Shown here one piece after another: positions 54,907-64,000 of a stretch of DNA of 64,000 nucleotides (position 1 is its first letter; every line of letters starts with the position of its first letter). The notes beneath the pieces are model-generated. The model did no database searches. It saw only the letters and a list, made by a program, of their open reading frames with translations, and was not told the DNA's origin. The translations under genes were made by a program, and so were the position numbers. Source of the stretch: Undibacter mobilis (GTDB lineage: Bacteria; Pseudomonadota; Alphaproteobacteria; Rhizobiales; Xanthobacteraceae); the NCBI RefSeq assembly GCF_003367195.1, contig NZ_QRGO01000001.1, forward strand, positions 1,412,501 through 1,476,500, written 5' to 3'.

Positions 54907-55797
54907 TCAGTCGTCAACCGCCGCCTTGCGGCGATGTTTCGAGCCTTCGTCCTGAACCGTGCTCAAATCCTGATCGAACACGATGCGCTCTTCGCCGGCG
55001 AGAGCGACGAAGCGCTGGCCACGGGCGCGGCCGATCAGCGTGAGATTGGCCTTGCGCGCAAGCTCGACGCCCCAGGCCGTGAAGCCCGAGCGCGAGATGA
55101 GAATCGGGATGCCCATGCGCACCGTCTTGATCACCATTTCCGAGGTGAGACGGCCGGTGGTGTAGAAGATCTTGTCGTGCGCCGCGACCTTTTCCTTGAA
55201 CATCCAGCCGGCGATCTTGTCGACGGCGTTGTGGCGGCCGACGTCTTCCATATAGACCAGTGGCTTGTCCTCATGCGCCAGCACGCAGCCGTGAATGGCG
55301 CCGGCCTCGAGATAAAGCGATGGCGTGGTGTTGATCTTGTGCGTCAGCGCATAGAGCCATGAGGTGCGCAGCGGCGTCGCCGGCAGCGTCACGTTCTCGA
55401 GCGCTTCCATCAGATCGCCGAACACGGTGCCTTGGGCGCAGCCCGAGGTCTGCACCTTCTTCTTGAGCTTCTTCTCGTAATTCGTTTTGCGTTTGGTGCG
55501 TACGACGACGATCGACAGTTCCTCGTCGTAATCGACGCCGGTGACGATGTCGTCCGGCAGCAGCATATTCTGGTTGAGCAGATAGCCGATCGCCAGATAG
55601 TCCGGATAGTCGGAGATCGTCATCGCCGTGACGATCTCCTGGCTGTTGAGGAAGATCGTCAGCGGCCGCTCCACGGTCACCGACGTCTCGATGCGCGCGC
55701 CGGTCTGGTCGATGCCGGTGACGCGTTCGGTCAGCCGCGGATCGTGCGGATCCGGGCGAACGATATAGGTGTCGGCGCTGTCCGGCTTCGGGCTCAT
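54907..55797 (-). CDS. fdhD: formate dehydrogenase accessory sulfurtransferase FdhD
   Basis: A 296-residue FdhD. It passes sulfur to the molybdenum/tungsten cofactor of formate dehydrogenase. The flexible loop has [13 protein letters not shown] with a single Cys120 where E. coli FdhD has C-x2-C. Conserved [25 protein letters not shown] and [11 protein letters not shown] are present. It precedes mobA and follows the tupA stop by 45 bp, so the tup-fdhD-mobA genes could form one minus-strand unit. Confidence 0.95.
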   Translation of the reverse strand: MSPKPDSADTYIVRPDPHDPRLTERVTGIDQTGARIETSVTVERPLTIFLNSQEIVTAMTISDYPDYLAIGYLLNQNMLLPDDIVTGVDYDEELSIVVVRTKRKTNYEKKLKKKVQTSGCAQGTVFGDLMEALENVTLPATPLRTSWLYALTHKINTTPSLYLEAGAIHGCVLAHEDKPLVYMEDVGRHNAVDKIAGWMFKEKVAAHDKIFYTTGRLTSEMVIKTVRMGIPILISRSGFTAWGVELARKANLTLIGRARGQRFVALAGEERIVFDQDLSTVQDEGSKHRRKAAVDD

Positions 55798-55842
55798 GAC
55801 CGCAATCTAGTCATTGATGGACCCGGGGGGAAGGTTGCCGGA

Positions 55843-56679
55843 TCAGGCATTTTGGTCTTCCGCGTTCGGGAAGAACAGGCTCTGACCGTCGATCTTGTAG
55901 CCGGAGATGTCCTTCTGGCCCTGTGGCGACACCAGAAAGTCGATGAAGGCTTGGCCGAGGTCTTTCTTCACGCTCGGGCACTTGGCCGGGTTCACCAGCA
56001 TCACGCCATACTGGTTGAACAGGCGCTTGTCGCCTTCGACAGCGATGACAAGGTCTTGCTTGTTCTTGAAGTTGATCCAGGTGGCGCGATCGGTCAGCGT
56101 GTAGCCGTTGCCGGCCGCAGCGGTGTTGAGCGTCGCGCCCATGCCCTGGCCAAGCGATTTGTACCAGGTGCCTTTATCCTTTTCGATATCGACGCCGGAG
56201 GACTTCCAAAGCGCCAGTTCGGCAGAATGCGTGCCGGAACGGTCTCCGCGCGAGAAGAACGCCGCGTCCTTGTTCTTGATGGTGACCAACGCCGCGGCCA
56301 CATCCTTGGCGCCTTTGATGCCGGCCGGATCGCTCTTGGGTCCGACGATGACGAAGTCATTGTACATCACCGGAAAGCGCTTCACGCCGGCGCCATCGGC
56401 GATGAATTTCTCTTCCTGTGCCTTGGCATGGACCAATACGACGTCGGCATCGCAGCGTTTGCCGGTGTCGAGCGCCTGCCCGGTGCCCTGCGCCACCACT
56501 TTCACCGTGATGCCGGATTTGTCCTTGAACTTCGGCAGCAGATATTCGAACAGGCCGGAGTCCTGTGTCGAGGTGGTGGACGCCACCACGATTGACCTGT
56601 CCTGGGCGAGGCTCGGCTGCGTGACGATGAGGGCGAAGGCAAAGGCGGCCGCCGTTGTCGCTATGCGAAGGTTGATCAT
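55843..56679 (-). CDS. tupA: tungstate ABC transporter substrate-binding protein TupA
   Basis: A 278-residue periplasmic protein with a Sec signal ending near SLA-Q. VVASTTSTQDSGLFEYLLPKF is the TupA signature, followed by GTGQALDTGKRCDADVVLVHA and FFSRGDRSGTHSAELALW, containing the oxyanion-binding Ser/Thr/Arg. This distinguishes TupA (tungstate) from ModA (molybdate). GGAG precedes ATG 56679. It is the last of tupBCA, 38 bp after tupC. Confidence 0.93.
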   Translation of the reverse strand: MINLRIATTAAAFAFALIVTQPSLAQDRSIVVASTTSTQDSGLFEYLLPKFKDKSGITVKVVAQGTGQALDTGKRCDADVVLVHAKAQEEKFIADGAGVKRFPVMYNDFVIVGPKSDPAGIKGAKDVAAALVTIKNKDAAFFSRGDRSGTHSAELALWKSSGVDIEKDKGTWYKSLGQGMGATLNTAAAGNGYTLTDRATWINFKNKQDLVIAVEGDKRLFNQYGVMLVNPAKCPSVKKDLGQAFIDFLVSPQGQKDISGYKIDGQSLFFPNAEDQNA

Positions 56680-56717
56680 CTTGTTCTCCAGATGGTTGTC
56701 GTTGGTATCGTGGCGCC

Positions 56718-57446
56718 TCACACCAGCAATTCGCCGGCGATGAATTTCCGTGCCTGTTCGGTTTTTGGTTGGGTAAAGAATGCGTCTGTTGGTTCGTGTT
56801 CGATGATGCCGCCGCGATGCATCAGCATGACGTCGCCGCCGATGCGGCGGGCTTGGCCGAGATCGTGCGTCGAGAGGATGACCTTGACGCCGCGCCGCGC
56901 CACGGCGCGGATAATGTCCTCGATGGATTTGGTTGCGGCCGGATCGAGACTGGCGGTCGGCTCATCGAGCAGCAGCACGGCCGGATCGCGCGCCAGCGCA
57001 CGCGCCAGAGCGAGGCGTTGCTGTTCGCCGCCGGACAATTTGCGCGCCGGACGCGCACCGCGATCGGCGAGCCCGACCAGCGCGAGCAGTTCGGCAATGC
57101 GTTGCGGATGCTGCGAACGTGGCACGCCGGCCGCGTTGAGAGCATAAGCGAGATTGGAGTTAGCCTGGCGGCGTAGCATCACCGGTCGCTGGAACACGAT
57201 GGCGCGGCGCACTTGCGACGCATCATTGTGGCTGCCCCAGGTCACGCTGCCGGCGTCCGGTTGGGCCAGACCCATGATAACGCGCAGCAGAGTCGTCTTG
57301 CCGGCGCCGTTCGGACCGATCAGCACCGTCGGCGCACCGGCGGCAATCACTTGCGTGACGCGATCGAGAATGGTCACGCGCCCGGCTTTGATCGTGATGC
57401 CGGATAGAATAATCGGGAGATCGGCGTCGGGCGCGCGCATGGTCAT
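56718..57446 (-). CDS. tupC: tungstate ABC transporter ATP-binding protein TupC
   Basis: A 242-residue ATPase: Walker A GPNGAGKTTLLRVIMGLA, Q-loop VFQRPVMLRRQANSNLAYAL, signature LSGGEQQRLALARALA, Walker B VLLLDEPTASLDP. The RPVMLRR sequence after the Q-loop is typical of TupC. The start overlaps the tupB stop (ATGA at 57446-57443). It powers tungstate import with TupB and TupA. Confidence 0.93.
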   Translation of the reverse strand: MTMRAPDADLPIILSGITIKAGRVTILDRVTQVIAAGAPTVLIGPNGAGKTTLLRVIMGLAQPDAGSVTWGSHNDASQVRRAIVFQRPVMLRRQANSNLAYALNAAGVPRSQHPQRIAELLALVGLADRGARPARKLSGGEQQRLALARALARDPAVLLLDEPTASLDPAATKSIEDIIRAVARRGVKVILSTHDLGQARRIGGDVMLMHRGGIIEHEPTDAFFTQPKTEQARKFIAGELLV

Positions 57447-58135
57447 CCCGCGTAACGTTCGCCGGCGCGCCGGGCGGCCCAGGCCAGCGCATTGACGATG
57501 ACGACGATGGCGATCAGCACCAGGCCGAGGCCGATCGCGAGCGGCAGGTCGCCCTTGGAGGTCTCGAGCGCGATGGCCGTGGTCATGGTGCGGGTGAAGC
57601 CGTCGATGTTACCGCCGACGACAATGATGGCGCCGACTTCGGCGGCGGCGCGGCCGAAGCCGGCGAGCAGCGCCGTCATCAGCGAGAAGCGCGCGTCCCA
57701 TATCAGTGTGCCGATGCGTGCGGCGGGGCCGACGTCCATTGCCGCCAGTTCCTCGCGATACTCGACCCAGAGGTCCTCGAGCGTCTGCCGGGCCAGGGCG
57801 GCGATGATCGGTGTCACCAGAATCGTCTGCGCGATGACCATTGCCTGCGGTGTGAACAGAATGCCGAGGCTGCCGAGTGGGCCGGACCGCGACAGCGCCA
57901 GATAGACGGCAAGGCCGACCACGACAGGCGGAAGGCCCATCAGGGCGTTGAGGACGACGATCGTGCCGTCGCGGCCGCGAAAGCGGGTCAGAGCGATCAG
58001 GGCGCCGAGCGGGATACCGATGATCGCGGCGCAGAATACGGCGCTTAGGCTGACGATAAGCGACAGACCGATAATGCGATAAAGCCCCGGGTCGCCGGAC
58101 AGAATCAGGGTCAAGGCTGAGGTGTCGCCGGCCAC
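57443..58135 (-). CDS. tupB: tungstate ABC transporter permease TupB
   Basis: A 230-residue permease with about five hydrophobic segments. IGLSLIVSLSAVFCAAIIGIPLGALIAL, MGLPPVVVGLAVYLALSRSGPLG and the loop GFGRAAAEVGAIIVVGGNI match TupB. It is the first gene of the tup operon. Its upstream region, up to the tRNA-Ser gene, contains no other gene. Confidence 0.93.
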   Translation of the reverse strand: MAGDTSALTLILSGDPGLYRIIGLSLIVSLSAVFCAAIIGIPLGALIALTRFRGRDGTIVVLNALMGLPPVVVGLAVYLALSRSGPLGSLGILFTPQAMVIAQTILVTPIIAALARQTLEDLWVEYREELAAMDVGPAARIGTLIWDARFSLMTALLAGFGRAAAEVGAIIVVGGNIDGFTRTMTTAIALETSKGDLPLAIGLGLVLIAIVVIVNALAWAARRAGERYAG

Positions 58136-58333
58136 GCCGCCGCTCCCTGTTGTTATTGATGTTTAGCCCTGACCATAGGGACCTAGGGGGGCGGAAACAA
58201 AAGGCTCCTCCCGATGGATTGATAGAAAAATCAAATCAAGAATCTTCAGTCACGCGGATTTTCATAGCCAAAGGTTATACCCGCCGCGGCCGTTCGTTTG
58301 TCCCAATTGCGGAAAGACTGCGGAATTCGTCCG

Positions 58334-58354
58334 GGCGCCTTTACGAAAGGCGCC
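58334..58354. other. Strong hairpin just upstream of tRNA-Ser
   Basis: GGCGCCTTT-ACG-AAAGGCGCC is a perfect 9-bp-arm inverted repeat 24 bases before the tRNA gene. There is no T-run after it on either strand. The rest of the 243-bp gap between tupB and the tRNA shows nothing else I can identify. It may be a 5'-leader structure of the tRNA transcript. Confidence 0.45.
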
Positions 58355-58378
58355 GGCACCTTTAGGTGAGGCAGGTCC

Positions 58379-58468
58379 GGAGAGGTGGCCGAGTGGCTGA
58401 AGGCGCTCGCTTGGAAAGCGTGTATACGGGAAACCGTATCGAGGGTTCGAATCCCTCTCTCTCCGCCA
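58379..58468 (+). tRNA. tRNA-Ser (anticodon GGA)
   Basis: The 90-nt gene folds as a class II tRNA: acceptor GGAGAGG with TCTCTCC, anticodon loop TTGGAAA (GGA at 58413-58415), long variable arm TACGG-GAAA-CCGTA, T-arm GAGGG-TTCGAAT-CCCTC, discriminator G and encoded CCA. It reads UCC/UCU serine codons. The anticodon stem has one T-T mismatch (58407 with 58421), and the last acceptor pair is G-T. Confidence 0.96.
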
Positions 58469-58496
58469 GCCCCGCTCAATTCAGATAACATCAGTT

Positions 58497-58520
58497 AGAG
58501 AGGGATATCGAACCCTCGAT
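58497..58520 (-). repeat. Inverted copy of the tRNA-Ser T-arm
   Basis: This segment is the reverse complement of tRNA positions 58438-58460, with a single inserted base. It begins 28 bases after the tRNA end. A transcript running through could pair the T-arm with this copy over about 23 bp. It may be a scar of an integration event or a terminator-like structure. Confidence 0.7.
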
Positions 58521-58591
58521 CTTTCGCGCGCTGCGGCGAAATAAAATCGCCCGCCGCGCGGCGTTAGCGTGTCCGGCCGAGATCGATGCCC

Positions 58592-60610
58592 TTAACGGCC
58601 AAGATGCAGGCCGCACTCCTTCTTCGTCTCGTCTTCCCACCACCAGCGCCCGGCGCGCTCCGGCTCGCCGGGACGCAACGCGCGGGTGCAGGGCGCGCAG
58701 CCGATCGAGGCAAAGCCCTTGTCGTGCAGCGCGTTCACCGGGATGCCGTTCGCCGACGTGAAGGCGGCGACCTGCTCGCGCGACCAGTCGAACAGCGGGC
58801 TCAGCTTGATGAGGCCATGCGCCTTGTCGGCCGAGATCAGCGCCATGTCCTGCCGGTTGGTCGACTGATCGGCGCGCAGTCCGGCGATCCACGCCGCTGA
58901 ATTTGCCAGCGCGCGATCGAGCGGTTCGACCTTGCGTGCGAAGCAACAGGCCTGCCGCGCCTCCCGGTTTTCGTAAAAGCCGTTGATGCCCTGACGCTCG
59001 ACAAGCGTTTCGAGCTCATCGTGACGCGGGTAAAATGCCTTGATGCGGATGCCGAAGTGACGTTCCGTTTCGGCCCAGAGATCGTGGGTCTGCGGGAACA
59101 AGCGTCCGGTGTCGAGGGTGACGATGTCGATATCGAGACTGCCTTTGGCGATCATGTGCAGGATGGCCTGATCCTCGATGCCGAAGCTGGTCGTGAAAAC
59201 GATCCGGCCGTCGATGGCGTCGCGCAAGCTGGCCAGCCGCTCGGCGGCGGTTTGTGCCTGGAGGCGGGGCAGCAGGGCAGCGACACGGTTTTGCAGGTTT
59301 TCTGTGTTGCGATGGCCTGCCCCGACGCGCTTCACATCGACGGCGATGCCGCCGCCGGCAATGCGGCCATCGATTTCGATGGCAAAGCGACCGGTCAATG
59401 GATTATTTGTGAAGGTGTCGAGCGCGGCCGGTGTCGCGAGGGCGATATCGACCTCGCCGATGCGGTTCTGCGAGATGATGTCGATGCCGGCCGATTGCAG
59501 GTCGGCAGGATCGAGCGAATTGACGATGGCCGAAACACGGCCGCGGATTTCCGCTGTGCCCGACCGCACCACAATCGGCGTGCCCGCCGCCAGCGGTAGC
59601 GAATGCAACCAGAATATCCGCGCACGAATGCCGTTGACGACAGGAGCCGGCGCGCTGGCGAGCGCCAGGATGTGGCCGCGCTCGATGAAAAGTTCACGAT
59701 CAAGCGTCACACCGACTGAGCGGCCGGCTTCGAGACTCGATGTCGTATGCGCGTCATTGGCCACGGGCCAGCCTTCGATGGATTTAACGCGCGCGGATTT
59801 GTTGCCCGGAAGAACGACGATCTCGTCGCCAACCGCGATGCGGCCGCTTTCGATGCGGCCGGCAATGATGCGCCGGTCGTCGAATTTGTAGACGGCCTGG
59901 ACGGGGAGGCGCAGGTCGAGGTCCTGAAGCGGTGGCGCCACGGTGAGTTGGTCGAGTGCTTCGGTGACGGTCGGGCCGTCGTGCCAGGCGATGGCCGGCG
60001 TTTTGACCGTAATGCCGTCGCCCTCGCGGGCCGAGATCGGCACGACGGCGACCGGCTCAATATCGAGCGCGCCAAGATAGGTGCCGATTTCATCAGCAAT
60101 CTCGCGAAAACGTTCGGCGCTGTAACCGACGCGATCCATCTTGTTGACGATGACCGCCGCCTGCCGGATGCCTAAAAGATGCAGGAGATAGCCGTGGCGC
60201 CGGGTCTGCTCGCGAACGCCTTCGACAGCATCGATGAGCAGGAGAGCGGCGTCGGCCTGGGCCGCGCCGGTGATCATGTTGCGCAGGAACTCGATGTGGC
60301 CGGGCGCGTCGATCAGCACGAAATCGCGCAGTGCAGTGCGAAAGCGGATCTGGCTGGTGTCGATGGTGATGCCTTGGTCGCGTTCGGTCTGCAGGGCATC
60401 GAGCAGAAACGACCATTCGAAGGGCATACCGCGCCGTGCGCTCATGGCCTTGAGGCTTTCGAACTTGCCGTCCGGCAGGCTGCCAGTTTCGTAGAGCAGC
60501 CGGCCGATCAGCGTCGACTTGCCATGATCGACGTCGCCGACGATGACGATGCGGGTTGCCTGATCCGTCTTGAGGCTGGCGACGGATTGCGGGGAGACCA
60601 GAACGTTCAT
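58592..60610 (-). CDS. Fusion of sulfate adenylyltransferase large subunit (CysN) and APS reductase (CysH)
   Basis: One 672-residue frame. Residues 1 to about 427 are CysN: GTPase motifs GDVDHGKS (25-32), DAPGHIEF and NKMDRVGYS, then elongation-factor-like beta barrels. Residues about 446-672 are Cys[26 protein letters not shown], paired Cys555-Cys556, Cys638-x2-Cys641 (4Fe-4S ligands of APS reductases) and the catalytic ECGLH with Cys666. No stop or start separates the two. CysN with CysD makes APS; the CysH domain would reduce it to sulfite directly. The known fusion partner of CysN is APS kinase (CysC), so this is unusual. It starts 13 bp after cysD. Confidence 0.93.
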   Translation of the reverse strand: MNVLVSPQSVASLKTDQATRIVIVGDVDHGKSTLIGRLLYETGSLPDGKFESLKAMSARRGMPFEWSFLLDALQTERDQGITIDTSQIRFRTALRDFVLIDAPGHIEFLRNMITGAAQADAALLLIDAVEGVREQTRRHGYLLHLLGIRQAAVIVNKMDRVGYSAERFREIADEIGTYLGALDIEPVAVVPISAREGDGITVKTPAIAWHDGPTVTEALDQLTVAPPLQDLDLRLPVQAVYKFDDRRIIAGRIESGRIAVGDEIVVLPGNKSARVKSIEGWPVANDAHTTSSLEAGRSVGVTLDRELFIERGHILALASAPAPVVNGIRARIFWLHSLPLAAGTPIVVRSGTAEIRGRVSAIVNSLDPADLQSAGIDIISQNRIGEVDIALATPAALDTFTNNPLTGRFAIEIDGRIAGGGIAVDVKRVGAGHRNTENLQNRVAALLPRLQAQTAAERLASLRDAIDGRIVFTTSFGIEDQAILHMIAKGSLDIDIVTLDTGRLFPQTHDLWAETERHFGIRIKAFYPRHDELETLVERQGINGFYENREARQACCFARKVEPLDRALANSAAWIAGLRADQSTNRQDMALISADKAHGLIKLSPLFDWSREQVAAFTSANGIPVNALHDKGFASIGCAPCTRALRPGEPERAGRWWWEDETKKECGLHLGR

Positions 60611-60623
60611 GGAGGGGGTGACC

Positions 60624-61418
60624 TTAGAGATATCCGGCGGTGCGCAGGCGTTCGAACGCGTCTTCGGATTCATGATCCATGGCGCGGCCGGAGCGTTCGG
60701 GCACTTTGGTGGAATCGAGTTCAGCGATGATCTCGTCGATCGAACTCGCATCGGATGCGACAGGCGAGGTGATGTCCATATCGCCGAGCGAACGGTAGCG
60801 CTGGCCGTTCTTGCTCAGATAGAGCGGGATGATCGGGATGCTCTCGCGCCGCGTATAGGCCCAGATATCGGCCTCGGTCCAATGCAGGATCGGGTGGATG
60901 CGCAGATGTGCGCCCGGTGGCGGCGAGGCGTTGAAGTGGTTCCAGAATTCCGGTGGCTGGTCACGCACATCCCAGATGCCTTCGGCGCCGCGCGGCGAGA
61001 ACACGCGTTCCTTGGCGCGGGTCGGCTCTTCGTCGCGGCGGATGCCGGCGATCACGCCGTCGAAGCCGTGCTTGGCCAAGGCCAGCTTGAGGCCTTCCGT
61101 CTTGCGCGCTGCGGACCGCGCCGCGGGCGGCAATGAGGGGTCGATGGCGTCGATCGGCGGGCACTCTTCGGCGATGAAGTCGAGACCCCATTCCTTCGCA
61201 TAGCGATCGCGAAAGGCATACATCTCGGGAAATTTCTTGCCGGTGTCGACATGCATGGCCGGGAAAGGCACGCGGCCGAAAAAGGCCTTGCGCGCCAGCC
61301 AGATCATTACATTCGAATCCTTGCCGAGCGACCAGAGCAGCGCGATCTTGTTCAGGCGTGCAAAGGCCTCACGCAGAATGAAGATGCTTTGCGCTTCGAG
61401 TTCATCGAGTCGTTCCAT
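60624..61418 (-). CDS. cysD: sulfate adenylyltransferase small subunit CysD
   Basis: A 264-residue ATP pyrophosphatase-type enzyme. [22 protein letters not shown] is the PP-loop, followed by [17 protein letters not shown] and [19 protein letters not shown]. With CysN it forms APS from ATP and sulfate. The start at 61418 (MERLDELE) is the natural one; an in-frame ATG at 61433 is possible and the opening to 61646 is not supported. It is shorter than E. coli CysD. It is divergent from cysJ. Confidence 0.94.
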   Translation of the reverse strand: MERLDELEAQSIFILREAFARLNKIALLWSLGKDSNVMIWLARKAFFGRVPFPAMHVDTGKKFPEMYAFRDRYAKEWGLDFIAEECPPIDAIDPSLPPAARSAARKTEGLKLALAKHGFDGVIAGIRRDEEPTRAKERVFSPRGAEGIWDVRDQPPEFWNHFNASPPPGAHLRIHPILHWTEADIWAYTRRESIPIIPLYLSKNGQRYRSLGDMDITSPVASDASSIDEIIAELDSTKVPERSGRAMDHESEDAFERLRTAGYL

Positions 61419-61973
61419 CGGACACCGATCCATACCCCGAACGGCGTCGTGCGAACTGGAAACGAGGAAAACGTCTCTGGCGGGCGCGGCGTGACATCGG
61501 AGAAAGCAAGAACGTGGGAAGCGGCGAATGCGCGCGTTCCATATGGATTGTTTTATACGTGAATCCGCATTGGTCAATGAACTGCCTGATATAATTGAAT
61601 ATTTGGAAGTATGTTCCGGAACCCGTGATGAACGGAGAAGCGTCATGCTTCGGCGCGTCGCCGGATAGCCGAAAAATTCCGCTCATTTTCACCGGTCCTT
61701 GCACGACACGTGGCGACAAGCGCCAGTGATCGAGAGCATGCAGTGCCCGATATGGTTATCGCTCTGCAAACGGGCGGAGAGGCGTAGGCGAGGTTGATCG
61801 CTTTTGTGGAGGCGATGAAAAATTCCTGTCGAGATGCCGGCAGAGACAATGGTTTCCTTCTTATTTCAGCGGTTCTATTGCCTGTTTCCGTGCGAGCCTT
61901 CTATCTAACGACTTCAAGCAAGTGCGGGCGCAGGACGATCGCGCTGCCTCGCCCAGACGCAGTGAGTTGTTCG
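61419..61973 (+). other. Divergent cysD/cysJ intergenic region
   Basis: A 555-bp stretch without a convincing gene. The first half is AT-rich (TGATATAATTGAATATTT near 61588-61605) and holds a perfect 10-bp palindrome GTTCCGGAAC (61613-61622). The frame of cysJ stays open back to 61794, but those residues do not look coding. It should contain promoters for both sulfate-assimilation operons. I cannot identify a known riboswitch. Confidence 0.5.
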
Positions 61974-63719
61974 ATGGCTGTGGTGCAGATTCCGAAAACG
62001 GCGCCATTTGACGATGGTGACATCGCACTTCTCAATCAGGTCGTCGGCGGCGCTACCCCAACACAGCGAGCCTGGCTGGCGGGCTTCCTCGCGGGGGTCG
62101 AATCCGTGTCCGGCGATGTCGCGGAAATAGCGTCTCCGGTCACCATTGCCGCCGAGCCGCTGACCATCGTGTTCGCGACCGAATCCGGCAACTCCGAGCG
62201 CCTAGCCAACGACATTGCGCGCACCGCTCGCAAGGGCGGTCTCAAGCCGTCGGTTATCGATCTTGCCGATCTTGACATGACTTCCCTGAAATCCGTCAGG
62301 CGACTGGTCTTCGTGGCGGCGACATGGGGCGAGGGCGAGCCGCCGTCGCGCGTTGCCGCCAAGTACAATGAATTGATGACCGCCGATTTCGGGCGGCTCG
62401 ACGGCGTGGAGTATGCGGTGCTGGCGCTGGGCGATACCTCCTATGCCGAATTCTGCGCGATCGGCCGCAAGATCGACGAGCGCCTCGCCGCCTTGGGCGG
62501 CAAGCGCGTGGTCGATCGCGCCGACTGTGATCTCGATTTCGAAAAGCCGGCAGCAGCCTGGACCGACAAGGTCGTCAAGGCATTGGCACCGCCGGAGGCC
62601 GCCCGCGGCAAGATCATTCCCGTCGAGTTCGGCAAGGCCGCCGCGGTCAAGCCTGACATTGTCGAGGCGGAGATCGTCGAACTGACCAATCTCAATTCGT
62701 CGCGCTCGGACAAGGAGACGGTTCACCTGGCGCTGCGCTTCACCGACGCGGTGCTGCCTTACGAGCCGGGGGACTCGCTCGATCTCTATGTCGAGAACGA
62801 TCCGGCCGAGGTCGATGCGCTGCTGAAGGCCGCCGGGCTGTCGGACGACAAGGCGCTGCGCGACGAATTGATCTCGCAGCGTGACATTCATACGCTATCG
62901 CTCAAGAGCCTTGAGACCTACGCCACGGCGACGAACCATCAATACGTCAAGGGCCTGATCGAACAGGGCGAAGCCCGCGACTGGATTCCGGGCCGTCAGC
63001 TTATCGACCTCGTTTCGAACTTTCCGATCGCGCTGAAGGCGGAACATCTGCGTGCGGTGACGCGGACGCTTGCGCCCCGTGCTTATTCGGTCGCGTCGTC
63101 CCGCCGCGAAAACGAGGAGGAAGCCCATCTCCTGATCTCCGCCGTGCGCTACGAAACGCATGGCCACAGCCGCAAGGGCGTGGCGTCGACCTACGTTGCC
63201 GAGCGGCGCAAGCGCGGTGACAAGGTTCGCGTCAAGCTGCGCTCCAACAAGCATTTCCGCCTGCCGGCGGATGGCCGCGACATCATCATGGTCGGGCCCG
63301 GCACCGGCATCGCGCCATTCCGCGCCTTTGTGCAGGAACGCCGCGCGGCCGGCGCCAAAGGCCGCAGTTGGCTGTTCTTCGGCGATCGCCACTTCACGCA
63401 CGACTTCCTGTACCAGCTTGAATGGCAGGAGGCGCTGAAGGACGGCGGCCTGACGCGCATGGATGTCGCCTTCTCGCGCGACCAGCCCGAAAAGGTTTAC
63501 GTGCAGGACCGCATCTGGGAGCGCCGGCGTGATATCGTCGAATGGCTCGACGGCGGCGCCAATTTCTATGTGTGCGGCGACGCCAAGGCGATGGCCAAGG
63601 ATGTGCGCGCCTCGCTGGTGCGTGCCTATCAGGACGTCAAATCGCTGAGCGCCGAAGCGGCCGAAGCGGCCGTCGCAGAAGTCGAGCGCGACAAACGCTA
63701 TCTCACCGACACCTACTGA
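61974..63719 (+). CDS. cysJ: NADPH-dependent sulfite reductase flavoprotein (CysJ-like)
   Basis: A 581-residue diflavin reductase. An N-terminal flavodoxin domain starts [18 protein letters not shown] (about 65-200), then a connecting/FAD domain with PRAYSVASS, and an NADPH domain with [31 protein letters not shown] and the C-terminal DKRYLTDTY. It transfers electrons from NADPH to the sulfite reductase haemoprotein. I chose ATG 61974 as the first codon followed by family-like sequence. cysI begins 28 bp downstream. Confidence 0.92.
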   Translation: MAVVQIPKTAPFDDGDIALLNQVVGGATPTQRAWLAGFLAGVESVSGDVAEIASPVTIAAEPLTIVFATESGNSERLANDIARTARKGGLKPSVIDLADLDMTSLKSVRRLVFVAATWGEGEPPSRVAAKYNELMTADFGRLDGVEYAVLALGDTSYAEFCAIGRKIDERLAALGGKRVVDRADCDLDFEKPAAAWTDKVVKALAPPEAARGKIIPVEFGKAAAVKPDIVEAEIVELTNLNSSRSDKETVHLALRFTDAVLPYEPGDSLDLYVENDPAEVDALLKAAGLSDDKALRDELISQRDIHTLSLKSLETYATATNHQYVKGLIEQGEARDWIPGRQLIDLVSNFPIALKAEHLRAVTRTLAPRAYSVASSRRENEEEAHLLISAVRYETHGHSRKGVASTYVAERRKRGDKVRVKLRSNKHFRLPADGRDIIMVGPGTGIAPFRAFVQERRAAGAKGRSWLFFGDRHFTHDFLYQLEWQEALKDGGLTRMDVAFSRDQPEKVYVQDRIWERRRDIVEWLDGGANFYVCGDAKAMAKDVRASLVRAYQDVKSLSAEAAEAAVAEVERDKRYLTDTY

Positions 63720-63747
63720 GATCGCCCGCGGCGCCAAGCGCGCCCCG

Positions 63748-64000
63748 ATGTGGCTGGAAAATCCTGATATGACCAAAGAACTGGCTCGTAACGAATACAT
63801 CAAGGAAGCCAGCGAATATCTGCGCGGCACCCTGACCGAAGGCCTCGAGGACGCCATCACCGGCGCGATCGTCGAGGATGACCAGCAACTCGTTAAATTC
63901 CACGGCATGTACCTCCAGGACGATCGCGACCTGCGCGCCGAACGCGGCCGCAAGCGTATGGAGAAGGCGTTCTCGTTCATGCTGCGTGTGCGCATTTCCG
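63748..64000 (+). CDS. cysI: Sulfite reductase haemoprotein (CysI), N-terminal part, cut by window edge
   Basis: The frame from ATG 63748 (or in-frame ATG 63769) is open to the right edge. It encodes [22 protein letters not shown] followed by [37 protein letters not shown], the typical start of NADPH sulfite reductase beta or assimilatory sulfite reductase. The siroheme/4Fe-4S cysteines are beyond the window. Its position after cysJ supports this call. Confidence 0.9.
   Translation, partial: MWLENPDMTKELARNEYIKEASEYLRGTLTEGLEDAITGAIVEDDQQLVKFHGMYLQDDRDLRAERGRKRMEKAFSFMLRVRIS

Noticed and set aside
58246..58491. Minus-strand open frame with [18 protein letters not shown]
   Set aside because: It is the antisense of tRNA-Ser; this type of frame is a well-known false gene call.
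61613..61622. GTTCCGGAAC palindrome as an IclR-type site before cysD/cysJ
   Set aside because: Only ten bases, arms in the opposite order to the site at 3925-3939, and no IclR gene nearby.
62895..63995. Minus-strand frame of 366 codons opposite cysJ and cysI
   Set aside because: Shadow of two well-supported sulfite reductase genes.

Overview
The window looks like a chromosomal segment of an alphaproteobacterium of the order Hyphomicrobiales (Bradyrhizobium/Xanthobacteraceae-like). The reasons are high GC, tightly overlapping ATGA-coupled operons, an ACC deaminase gene, a complete C-P lyase operon, TAXI-TRAP transport, and a short palindromic repeat of a type common in this group (54215-54259). 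This is inferred from gene content only; no rRNA is present.

Region 1 (1-11.4 kb, + strand) is an orphan catabolic cluster: two short-chain dehydrogenases, an acyl-CoA-dehydrogenase-fold monooxygenase, an FAD aromatic-ring-type hydroxylase, an IclR regulator with a clear promoter/operator, an NMT1-type ABC importer and a two-subunit hydantoinase/oxoprolinase-type enzyme. Together they look like uptake, oxidation and ATP-dependent ring opening (or carboxylation) of an aromatic or N-heterocyclic compound. A 1.4-kb gene-poor stretch follows. It holds a 19-nt copy of a tRNA-Ser 3' end (possible integration scar) and a 58-codon small ORF with a good ribosome-binding site.

Region 2 (12.8-25.3 kb) carries a LysR gene, a GlpD-like FAD dehydrogenase, a polar amino acid ABC transporter, an Fe-S/FMN N-methyl amino acid demethylase-like enzyme, an amine/amino acid oxidase, a HAD dehalogenase, a second LysR and acdS (ACC deaminase). 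It probably serves amino acid or methylamine-type nutrients from plants.

Region 3 (25.3-38.2 kb) is a phosphonate locus: phnGHIJ-GNAT-phnK-phnL-phnM on the minus strand, and phnF, a hexapeptide transferase, a second phnM, a DUF1045 2H-phosphoesterase-like protein and phnCDE on the plus strand. A perfect 44-bp palindrome between phnG and phnF contains both divergent promoters and the probable PhnF operator. PhoB-box-like sites lie at 32429-32446 and 38533-38550, the latter before a lysine-rich H1-like protein.

Region 4 (39-48.4 kb) has a fused TRAP permease, its TAXI binding protein, a class III aminotransferase, a LysR with a T-N11-A dyad, a D-amino acid dehydrogenase and an ABC-F (Uup-type) ATPase.

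Region 5 (48.5-58.1 kb) is a molybdenum/tungsten cofactor cluster: TusA-like, three MoeA-family proteins in a row (one degenerate, one fused to a binding-protein-like domain, one canonical), MobB with an N-terminal helix-turn-helix extension, MobA, FdhD and the tungstate importer TupABC. It suggests dedicated metal handling for a formate-dehydrogenase-type enzyme encoded elsewhere.

Region 6 (58.3-64 kb) has tRNA-Ser(GGA) and assimilatory sulfate reduction genes: cysD, a cysN-cysH gene fusion in a single reading frame, and divergently cysJ and the start of cysI. The CysN-APS reductase fusion is the most striking single object in the window.
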